A stretch of 64,000 nucleotides of DNA from Buddleja alternifolia (Eukaryota > Streptophyta > Magnoliopsida > Lamiales > Scrophulariaceae). The stretch's first letter is position 1; the number at the start of each line of letters is the position of its first letter. The position numbers and the translations under genes are program-made. The DNA lies in contig CM033408.1 of the NCBI GenBank assembly GCA_019426215.1, positions 11,502,618 through 11,566,617 of the forward strand, read 5' to 3'. The notes beneath the pieces are model-generated. The model did not search any database, was not told where the DNA came from, and saw only the letters and a list, made by a program, of their open reading frames with translations. Shown piece after piece: positions 49,252 to 58,074 of this stretch.

Positions 49252-49704
49252 GATAACAACGATCATGCTGAGGTAAATCCAGCAGCGGTCGATAATAATA
49301 ATCATAACATAGTGGTGAATGACCACGAGGATCCAAATGTTGAGGTAAATACGACAGCAATCGATAATAATGATCATGCTGAGGTAAATCCGGCACCGGT
49401 CGATAATAATAATCAGACCCTGATGGTGAACGACCCCGGGGATCCAAATGTTGAGGTAAATCCGGCAGTGGTTGATAATAATGATCAGAACTTGGTTGTG
49501 AACGACCCCAGGGATCCAAATGTTGAGGTAAATCCGGCAGTGATCGATAATAATGATCATGCTGAGGTAAATTTGGCAGCGGTCGATAATAATAAATCAG
49601 AACTTGGTGGTGAACGACTCAGGGGATCCAAATGTATGTTGAGGTAAATCTGGCAGCGATCGATTATAATGATCATGCTGAGGTAAATCCAGCAACGGCA
49701 AAAT

Positions 49705-49706
<2 letters not shown>
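49252..49706 (+). repeat. Codon-periodic minisatellite (39/72-bp units)
   Basis: Eight units, each starting GATAATAAT or a close variant: short 39-bp units (with GATCATGCTGAGGTAAAT) alternate with 72-bp units that contain an extra 33 bp (GTGAACGACCCCGGGGATCC type). Unit lengths are multiples of three, and the plus frame is open over at least 49,252-49,647, encoding 'DNNDHAEVNPA' and 'VNDPGDPNVEVNPA' repeats. A one-base extra A and a four-base insertion disturb the last long unit. No promoter or flanking exon is identified, so coding status is uncertain. Confidence 0.75.
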
Positions 49707-49718
<12 letters not shown>

Positions 49719-49757
<39 letters not shown>

Positions 49758-50098
49758 AAACACATACCACAAAGACTTTGTGGCCCCTGGGTTTAGAACC
49801 CAGGACCTTCCACTCACAAGTGAGAAGTGAACACCATGAAAGAGTTAGATTCCCGGCGTTCTATTTGTAGGGCATATTGGCCGACTCTTTAAACAGTCTT
49901 ATATTGTATCTTGTCAAGTTATTTAATAAAAGGCATATTCTTCTCTCTCTTATCATTTTATGCAATTAGATAAAGTCCCCTAGATCACTCTTAAGCTTTG
50001 AGATGTGTTTGGTATCGGGGATGCCAATCATGGAATACGTCTCTAAGGTTGTGGTTTTAAAGATGTTCCAAGCCATAGAATCATTGATATAGGGATGC
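49719..50098. repeat. Direct repeat, right copy (~0.38 kb)
   Basis: Partner of 48,893-49,251 in the same orientation, on the other side of the minisatellite. It starts in a longer TA run. The two copies differ at many single bases, so the duplication is not recent. Confidence 0.85.
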
Positions 50099-50206
50099 CA
50101 AATAAAAGCTACCTATCTTTTCGTGTCCCAAAAAAAAGGGAAAAATTATGAAGCAGATATGCCTAAAAATCTATCGTTCAGTATTCAATTAAAACAATAA
50201 TGAAGC

Positions 50207-51751
50207 TGTTAGGAATTTCATGTTAGAAGTTTTGATGATGACAATTAAGTTTTTGTTAGACCCCAAAAAAGTTGTAAGTTTATTTTTTTGTAGAAAACTT
50301 GTATAGGCTTTGAAGCGTTAGACTTATAATAGATTTATTAGGCTTTGTTATCTTACTTTAGAGTGTTAGGCAAAATAGTCTTAGGCTGAGCGTCTGATGA
50401 TTTCTGAGTGAGTTTATCAGTGGTAAAGTTCGAAGACTCAAGCGCCTGATCTCAGAAGATAGATACAGTCTCCAAGCGTTCACTTTGGCCAGCTATATCA
50501 AGCGTTACCTTATGGGACAGAAATGATTTCACCGGAATTTACTTCTAAGTCCAGAAGGAGTTTAATGCAAATATTCTCAAAGCATTAAATACCAACGGGT
50601 ATTAATTTCAAATGCATTAAATGTTGATAAGAGCATTCAATATGATAAGCAATGTCAGACGTACGGAGAAGCCACCCTATTTGACTGTCAACTATCTCAG
50701 ACTGCAGCACCAACTTTCGTGCAGCAGATTTTCAGGAAAAAGGACAAAAGTTGTTCACTCTCGAAAGTGAGAGACACGCGCCAGTGCATGTGTCAAACGG
50801 ACACTTTCTCCAAGAATACCTATAAATAGGACTTCAACAACAAACAAAAAAAGTAGCAACAATTTTATCAAAGCCAAATTGCTGTTGCATTAAAATCTCA
50901 TTCCTTAAATTCTCAGAAAAGCCCGAAACCTCAAGAAACATCCAAGTTGCTTTTCCTATATTCCTGAGACAGTCAACAAATATCTCAAACATTCTTTTTG
51001 CAGAAACCAGATTCCTACTGAGATATTACCAAGTTGTTTGAACTTCATCAAAATCAAACAAACCTTTTAGAAAATCCCATCCAAGCCTCGCGATCTGTGT
51101 GAAGTCGAAGTTGGATACTTGCATCATTTCTGGGTGAAAGAAGCAAGAGGGTTGAAGTGATTTGAAGCAGAAATCTGTGTGATCAAGGAGCTCAAGTCAT
51201 CGACATCCATCTCTCCCTAATTTGTAGAAGATTCTGTGTGATTCTTTGAGAATCATCTTAGTGGATTGCCTCCAAGTGCAAAGGAGAAGAAGGACGTAGT
51301 TGGGATTACACCACCCAACGAACCTTACAAATATTGTGTTATTTACTTTTCAGTCATTTCATTCATCTATCATATCACTGCATAAGTAAAACACAATCAA
51401 AAGCTAAGCACCTAAGAAACATCTTGTGACGCTAAAACTTTCAAAGAGAAGACTCCAAAATCATTCCGCTGTGCTAACCCTGATTAAAAGAACTGAACGC
51501 TTAACCTACAAGGTCAAAGTATTCAATTCCTGAAGTCTAAGTTAACTTTATAAAACAGTCTTCATTAGACGCTTCACAAAGTCTCAAATATCTTGTGTGA
51601 ACGCTAAGGTGAAGCGTCACACTCTTCAAGCGCCTATCATTTCAAGCGTCCAAATACGTTTAATACGAAATCAATTTTAAGTCGAAAAAGACTTAAAGGG
51701 TCTATTCAACCCCCCCTTCTAGACCCTTTCGTATGCCACTTGGGACCAACA
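50207..51751 (+). repeat. 5' LTR of element VI
   Basis: 1,545 bp, TGTTAGGAAT to GGGACCAACA. A near-palindrome TCACTCTCGAAAGTGA (50,755-50,770) lies about 50 bp upstream of the TATA box. The end carries a 7-C run and the AGACCCTTTCGTATGCC block shared by all family LTRs. Confidence 0.95.
50821..50828 (+). promoter_or_regulatory. LTR TATA box, element VI
   Basis: TATAAATA inside CCTATAAATAGG, conserved at the same place in LTRs I and II and in the 3' LTR of VI (63,072-63,079). It is the likely start signal for the genomic RNA. Confidence 0.75.
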
Positions 51752-51753
51752 AG

Positions 51754-51765
51754 TGGTATCAGAGC
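51754..51765 (+). other. Primer-binding site of element VI
   Basis: TGGTATCAGAGC, complementary to the 3' end of plant initiator-Met tRNA, two bases after the LTR. Confidence 0.95.
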
Positions 51766-51856
51766 GGTTAATTTTGAAATTTTTAAAATTTCCAAGCATA
51801 ACTGCTTGTTTAGATCTTTCTCTTTCAAAATCTTTTTTTTAAAAAAAGGCTTAGAT

Positions 51857-54040
51857 ATGGCATTTGCTAAAGTTCCCAAATTGACAGAATCAAATTTTGA
51901 CACATGGAAAGTCAAAGCATTTACGTATTTATGTTCATGCGATGATGACATGTGCGATATTATTTCAGATGGGCCAATCAAAATATACAAAGTTATCACA
52001 AGAGCGCCTGGAGCCACAGAAGAAACCCCTGATGGTTACGTTGAAAAACCAAAACAAGAATGGTCTCCAGATGAGCGTCGAAGAGCTAACTTGGACAATG
52101 TTGGTCGCAACGCTCTGTATACGGCTATTGGTGATAATGATAACTTATTCAATAAAATCAAATCTTGCAAAACGACTAAAGAAATATGGGATAAGCTGGC
52201 TACAATCTGTGGTGGTTCAGCTCAAATCAAAGAAAACAAACTTTCCATTGCTAAGGAAAAGTTTAACGGATTTAAGATGCTACCCAATGAAACACTAGAG
52301 CAATTGGATATAAGATTCACAGCTCTTGTTACAGAACTTACGTCATTGGGAATGGACTTACAGAATCGAGAAATGGTGGTTAAGATCTTTAGAAGTCTAC
52401 CAAGTAAATTCTTGATGAAGACAACAGCTATGAGAGAATCAAACATGCTGGATCTCTTAACTCCAGAAGACGCCTTTTCAGAGATAAAAGCTTTTGAGTT
52501 CGAGTTGAACTCTGCTAGTGACATTGTGAGTAATCCAGTGATTGAATCTGGAGCGCTCATTGCATCAATCAAAGGCAAATCGGGTAACAAAGGAAAGAAT
52601 TCGGACATTAATGAGGAAGAAGAGTTGGCTTTGCTGAATAGATTCAGGAAGTTCTTGAGATATGAAAAGAAAGGAAAAGGTCCTAATAATCAAGGACAAA
52701 GTTCATATCAAGCGCCTTCTCCCATACAACAACAGTTTCAAGCGCCTCAATATTCTGTTCCTCTACCTCAAGCATCTACTCAAAATCTTCCAGCTCCAGT
52801 GGTTTCTAAACCACACACTGCAAGGCTAACAAGTGAACAAAAAATGAAAACCAATCTTTGTTATAATTGCAGGAAACCGGGGCACTACCAGGTAAATTGT
52901 CCCTATCCAAATGTATCCAAGCCCTCAAGGCAGGATTACTTGGATAGAAACCAATTCAGGAGCAACCTTCGACAACAAGGTTTGCTTGCGGAATCAGAAC
53001 CAGCATCAGCACCTGAAGATTTAGAATCATCAGACGAAAGTAGTGATGATGATGAGCCGATAGATGACTCAGCGCTCATATGTCTCATGGCCAGAGATGA
53101 TGAAGCGTCCCCTGAGGTAATCAATGAATTATCAATTCCTCTTTCTTATGATGAATTACTTGACAAAGTCAAAGAATATTACAATGAATGTCAAGAAGCT
53201 GCCAAAATATATCAAAATGATCTCGCTATTATTTCATCACTCACAAACGATAAAGTAACGCTCAGAGCAGAGTTGCAAATTCAGCAACAGTGCATTGAGA
53301 AAAACCAATCGCTTGAGAGTGAAGTTATTCAATTGAGAGGTGATATTGATATAATAGTCAAGAGAGAAGCTGATCTGATGGCTAGACTTGCCAAGTCAGA
53401 ACAGCTCATCTCATCGTTGTCCAAAGCATCCAGAAAGCTCGACAATGTGACTGAAATAACAAGGTTGTTTGGAGAAAAGACCGGTTTAGGATGCAATGAA
53501 TTCGGTAAACAACCAAACAAACCTAATGTTACGGCAAACAACAAAGGAAAGGGTGTTTTCTTTGTTAAGAAAGGTTCACAAGGTCAAACTCAAAATGAAC
53601 CAAGGGACAATGGTAAGAGGCCAAATGAGAAAGTCAAAACTAACTCAGACAAGGGTAAGGCTAAAGCAAATGATCCACAAAGACAGACTCATCCAAACGC
53701 TCAAAAAGCTAAGGATAAATCTAGTCACTGTGAATCAAGCGCTAAGCGTCTAGCACCAAACGTGCAACTCAAGCCAGAGCCAAGGAAATACCAGCGTCGA
53801 TATCCAAAACAGTCAAGATCATATTATCGATACTATGATAATTATGATTATGACTATTATTATAATCGTGGATATTATTATACATCCAAAAATTACACAC
53901 AGCACAAGGTGAAACCCAAAAAGGCCAATATTCCTACTATGAAGACAAGGCAAATTTGGGTTCCTAAAGTTCTAATTAACACTAACAAGGATACTAATGT
54001 TGAAGGACCCAAGCAACAATGGGTACCTAAACAGAAATAG
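51857..54040 (+). CDS. gag: Gag polyprotein of element VI, intact
   Basis: Nucleocapsid/capsid precursor that packages element RNA into cytoplasmic particles; 727 residues from ATG 51,857 to TAG 54,040. The frame is open further upstream, but this Met matches the starts in elements II and III. The N-terminal 300 residues are the copia-type UBN2/retrotran_gag region ('KTTKEIWDKLATICGGSAQ'). A CCHC knuckle lies at C335, C338, H343, C348. Then come an acidic Ser-rich linker, a predicted coiled coil about 470-545 ('SLESEVIQLRGDIDIIVKRE'), and a basic Tyr-rich tail about 650-690. This C-terminal extension is typical of Sirevirus gag proteins. A GQTQN stretch before the tail resembles dynein light chain LC8 binding sites, which are known for Sirevirus gag; that is inference. 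Pol follows after a stop and a frame change. Confidence 0.93.
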   Translation: MAFAKVPKLTESNFDTWKVKAFTYLCSCDDDMCDIISDGPIKIYKVITRAPGATEETPDGYVEKPKQEWSPDERRRANLDNVGRNALYTAIGDNDNLFNKIKSCKTTKEIWDKLATICGGSAQIKENKLSIAKEKFNGFKMLPNETLEQLDIRFTALVTELTSLGMDLQNREMVVKIFRSLPSKFLMKTTAMRESNMLDLLTPEDAFSEIKAFEFELNSASDIVSNPVIESGALIASIKGKSGNKGKNSDINEEEELALLNRFRKFLRYEKKGKGPNNQGQSSYQAPSPIQQQFQAPQYSVPLPQASTQNLPAPVVSKPHTARLTSEQKMKTNLCYNCRKPGHYQVNCPYPNVSKPSRQDYLDRNQFRSNLRQQGLLAESEPASAPEDLESSDESSDDDEPIDDSALICLMARDDEASPEVINELSIPLSYDELLDKVKEYYNECQEAAKIYQNDLAIISSLTNDKVTLRAELQIQQQCIEKNQSLESEVIQLRGDIDIIVKREADLMARLAKSEQLISSLSKASRKLDNVTEITRLFGEKTGLGCNEFGKQPNKPNVTANNKGKGVFFVKKGSQGQTQNEPRDNGKRPNEKVKTNSDKGKAKANDPQRQTHPNAQKAKDKSSHCESSAKRLAPNVQLKPEPRKYQRRYPKQSRSYYRYYDNYDYDYYYNRGYYYTSKNYTQHKVKPKKANIPTMKTRQIWVPKVLINTNKDTNVEGPKQQWVPKQK

Positions 54041-54054
54041 AACTTCCCTTTTGA

Positions 54055-57000
54055 TTGCAGGTACCTAGAGCTAAAGTCAATACATCTGTTTGGTATTTTG
54101 ATAGTGGATCGTCAAGGCACATGACAGGTTCCAAAGATCTTCTGATCAACTATCAAGCTGCCAATGGTCCTCAGGTTGTATTTGGTGATAACTCCAAAGG
54201 TAAAACCAAAGGTATAGGTACTGTGCATAGGGGGAACATCATGATAAGTGATGTTTATTTTGTTGAGGGTCTAAAGCACAATTTATTAAGCATAAGTCAA
54301 TTCTGCGATAAAGGCTTTGAAGTCATATTCTCAAGTGACTATTGCTATATAAACGACGCTAAGACTAAATCTACTAAACTAAAAGGAAAAAGGAATAACA
54401 ATGTATATTTGGTAGATTGGGGTTCAACACTTGATAACAACCCAACATGCTTTGTTGCTAAAAATGAATCTAAAGTGGGTTGGCTATGGCATAGAAAAAT
54501 GAATCACCTCAACTTTAAGACAATCTCTCAGCTTATAAGTCAAAATCTTGTAGAGGGATTGCCAAATGGACCATTTCATAAGGATCGCCTCTGTGACGCT
54601 TGTCAAATGGGTAAACAAGTTAAATCATCTTTCAAGAGAAAACCTCATCTATCTACTTCTAGAATACTTGAACTACTTCACATGGATTTGTTTGGACCTG
54701 TTCAAACAATCAGTGTAAGCGGTAAAAAGTATACTTTAGTGGTAGTAGACGATTTCTCTAGATTTACTTGGGTGGAATTTCTTTCATCCAAAGATGAAAC
54801 ATGTGACAAGTTAACAGCGCTTATTCGGCAACTTCAAACATTGAAAAATCTTAAGGTTGCAAGAATAAGAAGCGATCACGGTACTGAGTTTACTAACAAG
54901 GTTGTTGAGAAGTTTTGTGCAGAAAATGGAATACATCATGAGTATTCAGCTCCCAGAACTCCCCAACAAAATGGTGTTGCTGAGCGCCGGAACCGAACGC
55001 TTAAGGAAGCCGCTAGGACTATGTTAGCTGAATCTAAGCTTGCTCCTAGATTTTGGGCCGAAGCGATCAACACTGCTTGTTACACTCAAAATCGATGCAT
55101 GATCAACAAACAGCATGGAAAAACTCCATATGAACTGTGGAAGGGACGTAAGCCAAATATTTCATACTTTCACGTCTTTGGTTCTAAATGTTTTATTCAT
55201 AATAATGGATCCCAAAGCCTAAAGACTTTTGATCCTAAAGCGGATGAAGGAATCTTTCTAGGCTACGCCAAAAATGGAAAGAATTTTCGCATTCTCAATA
55301 AGATCAAATCGAAGGTTGAGGAATCTATTCATGTTGTGTTTGATGATGCTAACCAAGAGCCGAGTAAGGTAAGTATAAATGATGTAGGAGTTGAAGATCT
55401 ATGTCATCAAGCGTCCAAAATTACTATTGATGAAGATACTGACGATGATGATGAGATCTCAGTGCCTCCTCCTAAGAATACTCGTGAAATCAATCTAAAT
55501 TATCATGTAAGAAACACGAATGATCATGAAAAGAATGATCATCAAGTGCAAAGAAGGAATCATGAACTTGAAGCGCCAACGCAGGAGAATGGTCAAGCGA
55601 ATGATTCTCAAGCGTCTGTTCATTCTCAAAACCCCTTCCAAACAGATAGACTATGGTTACGTGACCATCCACCTGAGCAAATCATTGGAGATATTGAAGC
55701 ACCAGTTAGAACTAGAGCCGCTACATTTAATGAGGCTATGTTCGCAAGCTTTCTATCTCAAATGGAACCTAAGAAAGTGGATGAAGCGTTAAGTGATCCA
55801 AGTTGGATTGAAGCTATGCAAGAAGAGCTCAATCAGTTTGAGCGAAATAAAGTTTGGATGTTAGTACCAAGACCAACTCATCAAGGAGTTATTGGAACTA
55901 GATGGGTATATAGAAACAAGATGGATGAGGACGGCATTGTTGTAAGAAACAAGGCCAGACTCGTAGCTCAAGGATACTGCCAAGAGGAGGGCATTGACTT
56001 TGATGAGACTTACGCTCCTGTTGCTCGTCTTGAAGCAATCCGCATGTTTCTAGCGTACGCAGCGTTTAACAAGTTTACAGTATTTCAAATGGACGTAAAG
56101 AGTGCCTTCCTGAATGGTAAACTCCAAGAAGAAGTGTATGTGGAGCAACCTCCAGGATTCATCAACAATCATGGTAAGGGTATGGTTTACAAGCTCGAAA
56201 AGGCACTTTATGGGCTTAAGCAAGCACCTCGAGCATGGTATGACACTCTCTCTATCTTTCTTATTGGTAAAGGTTTTTCAAAAGGCAGCGTTGACACAAC
56301 GTTATTTAAAATTACCAATGATGAAGATATTCTCTTAGTTCAAATTTACGTTGATGACATTATATTTGGTTCTACTAATAAGCGTCTGTGTGAGAAATTT
56401 TCGAAAATGATGCAAGAACAATTTGAAATGAGCATGATGGGTGAATTAACCTTCTTCTTAGGACTACAAGTTAAACAACTCCCTAATGGCATATTTATCA
56501 ACCAAGCTAAATATACACGAGATATGATTAAGAAATTTGGTATGGAAAATGCATCATATTCAAAAATTCCAATGAGCCAAACGCTTAAGTTAGATAAAGA
56601 TGAAAGTGGAAAGAAAGTTGATATCACTAATTATAGAGGTATCATAGGATCACTTCTTTATCTCACTGCCAGTAGACCTGATATTATGTTTTCGGTATGT
56701 ATGTGTGCACGATTCCAAGCTGATCCTAAAGAGTCACACTTGACTGCTGCCAAGAAAATCCTTAAATACCTAAAAGGCACACAACATGTGGGCTTATGGT
56801 ATCCCAGGGATTCTCCTTTTGAACTAATCGGTTACTCAGATGCAGATTTTGCAGGTTGCAAAATAGATCGTAAAAGCACTAGTGGTACTTGTCAATTCTT
56901 AGGTGATAGGTTAGTTTCATGGCATAGCAAGAAACAACAATCCATAGCTACCTCCACAGCCGAAGCTGAGTATGTAGCTGCAGGAAGTTGTTGTGCACAA

Positions 57001-57258
57001 GTTCTATGGATGAGGCAACAACTTAGAGATTACGGAACAATCTTAGGACCAACCCCCATTCATTGTGATAACCAAAGCGCTTTAGCCATGACTCAAACCC
57101 TGTTCTTCATTCAAGAACCAAACACATTGACATTAGATACCATTTCCTTCGTGACCACGTTCAAAAGAAAGATATCTCCATGCACTTCATTGGAACTGAC
57201 AAACAACTGGCAGATATCTTCACCAAAGCACTCAATGAACAACGTTTTCTCACTTTGA
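54055..57258 (+). CDS. pol: Pol polyprotein of element VI, C-terminus frameshifted
   Basis: Copia-type pol; the open frame is 1,067 codons and must be joined to gag across the junction at 54,023-54,060, since no ATG exists near its start. Domains: aspartic protease DSGSS (D16), GAG_pre-integrase with '[11 protein letters not shown]' and 'CDACQMGK', integrase core with D211, D274 and E310 (35 residues between the last two), an acidic linker, reverse transcriptase RVT_2 with '[15 protein letters not shown]' and YVDD near residue 765, and RNase H with 'YSDADFAG' near 929 and '[10 protein letters not shown]'. One base is missing in the A run near 57,094-57,097 relative to element II, so the last ~65 codons (to the TGA at 57,291-57,293) are read in the wrong frame here. 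Otherwise it looks functional. Confidence 0.93.
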   Translation: MQVPRAKVNTSVWYFDSGSSRHMTGSKDLLINYQAANGPQVVFGDNSKGKTKGIGTVHRGNIMISDVYFVEGLKHNLLSISQFCDKGFEVIFSSDYCYINDAKTKSTKLKGKRNNNVYLVDWGSTLDNNPTCFVAKNESKVGWLWHRKMNHLNFKTISQLISQNLVEGLPNGPFHKDRLCDACQMGKQVKSSFKRKPHLSTSRILELLHMDLFGPVQTISVSGKKYTLVVVDDFSRFTWVEFLSSKDETCDKLTALIRQLQTLKNLKVARIRSDHGTEFTNKVVEKFCAENGIHHEYSAPRTPQQNGVAERRNRTLKEAARTMLAESKLAPRFWAEAINTACYTQNRCMINKQHGKTPYELWKGRKPNISYFHVFGSKCFIHNNGSQSLKTFDPKADEGIFLGYAKNGKNFRILNKIKSKVEESIHVVFDDANQEPSKVSINDVGVEDLCHQASKITIDEDTDDDDEISVPPPKNTREINLNYHVRNTNDHEKNDHQVQRRNHELEAPTQENGQANDSQASVHSQNPFQTDRLWLRDHPPEQIIGDIEAPVRTRAATFNEAMFASFLSQMEPKKVDEALSDPSWIEAMQEELNQFERNKVWMLVPRPTHQGVIGTRWVYRNKMDEDGIVVRNKARLVAQGYCQEEGIDFDETYAPVARLEAIRMFLAYAAFNKFTVFQMDVKSAFLNGKLQEEVYVEQPPGFINNHGKGMVYKLEKALYGLKQAPRAWYDTLSIFLIGKGFSKGSVDTTLFKITNDEDILLVQIYVDDIIFGSTNKRLCEKFSKMMQEQFEMSMMGELTFFLGLQVKQLPNGIFINQAKYTRDMIKKFGMENASYSKIPMSQTLKLDKDESGKKVDITNYRGIIGSLLYLTASRPDIMFSVCMCARFQADPKESHLTAAKKILKYLKGTQHVGLWYPRDSPFELIGYSDADFAGCKIDRKSTSGTCQFLGDRLVSWHSKKQQSIATSTAEAEYVAAGSCCAQVLWMRQQLRDYGTILGPTPIHCDNQSALAMTQTLFFIQEPNTLTLDTISFVTTFKRKISPCTSLELTNNWQISSPKHSMNNVFSL

Positions 57259-57293
57259 GAAGTGAACTAGGTATGATTGATTTAAACGCTTGA

Positions 57294-58074
57294 TCATGAA
57301 GCATCATATTTTATTAGGCATATAATTTAGGGGGAATCCACTTAAGTTATATCTCACAATATTCTTAAACAAATTTTTTTTACTTGATCATAACTGTAAG
57401 CGTCAATGATAAAATTTTCAGATGCATAATCATCAACGCTCAGTTCTATGTTTGCATAAAATATTGAATGCTCAAAATATTGAAGTCTTTTGACTTCAAG
57501 CGTCCATCTTATCAGCTAAGCGCTGAATAGTTTATCAAAAATTTATAAAATATTTTTGTTACAAGCCATGCATAAAATTTTTCAAACTTCTTTCAAGGTC
57601 GTGGGTAGACTCAAAGGTCTATTTTGTAATCTACTCACACGCCTCTATCACATCAAACTGGCGGGTACTCAAATTTTTTAAAAATGACGGTTCAGAGATA
57701 GCACGTGTTTGTGTACGTGTCAGTGTACAAACATGCGCGTGTGTTACACTCTGAAAATACCAAACGTTAATTTTTCTTTAACTCGGATGTCAAATCTTTA
57801 TATATGAGAATTACCAAATGTAACTTCTCTCTTTTACACAAAACTCGCGTCCGCAGTTAATAAATTCATGGCTAAGATTCAACAGTTATTACACGTGTTT
57901 AAATCCTACTAAGACTACACAACACAAGTTTCAAAAACTCTTTACTGTGTCATTTAAAACACAAACTCTGCAGAAAAAGTAACTTACTTTCTATTCACGC
58001 ATATCTGCAAATCTCTCTTTATCTCTCTCAATACAACAGAAAATCTCAGTTCATCTTCTTCGTTTTAAACAAAA
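57294..58074 (+). promoter_or_regulatory. Pol to env-like spacer with candidate internal promoter
   Basis: Non-coding, conserved with element II. G-box-like motifs GCACGTGT (57,701) and ACACGTGT (57,891), a TATA-like TTTATATATGAGA at 57,797-57,809, a TTACCAAATGTAA inverted repeat just after it, and a pyrimidine-rich leader ending ACAACAG before the ATG at 58,075. Either a promoter or a splice acceptor for the env-like ORF is possible. Confidence 0.45.

Noticed and set aside
49084..49560. 158-codon minus-strand frame with Ile/Asp repeats
   Set aside because: It is the antisense shadow of the minisatellite; the plus frame has the more regular unit, and neither is proven to be a gene.
51754..51765. 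Met-tRNA-like sequence as a tRNA gene
   Set aside because: Only 12 bases complementary to the tRNA 3' end are present, at the position of a primer-binding site.
54023..54060. 38-bp GT...AG segment as an ordinary intron between gag and pol
   Set aside because: It is much shorter than known plant introns and the direct repeat at its ends offers other explanations. It is kept only as one hypothesis in the junction finding.
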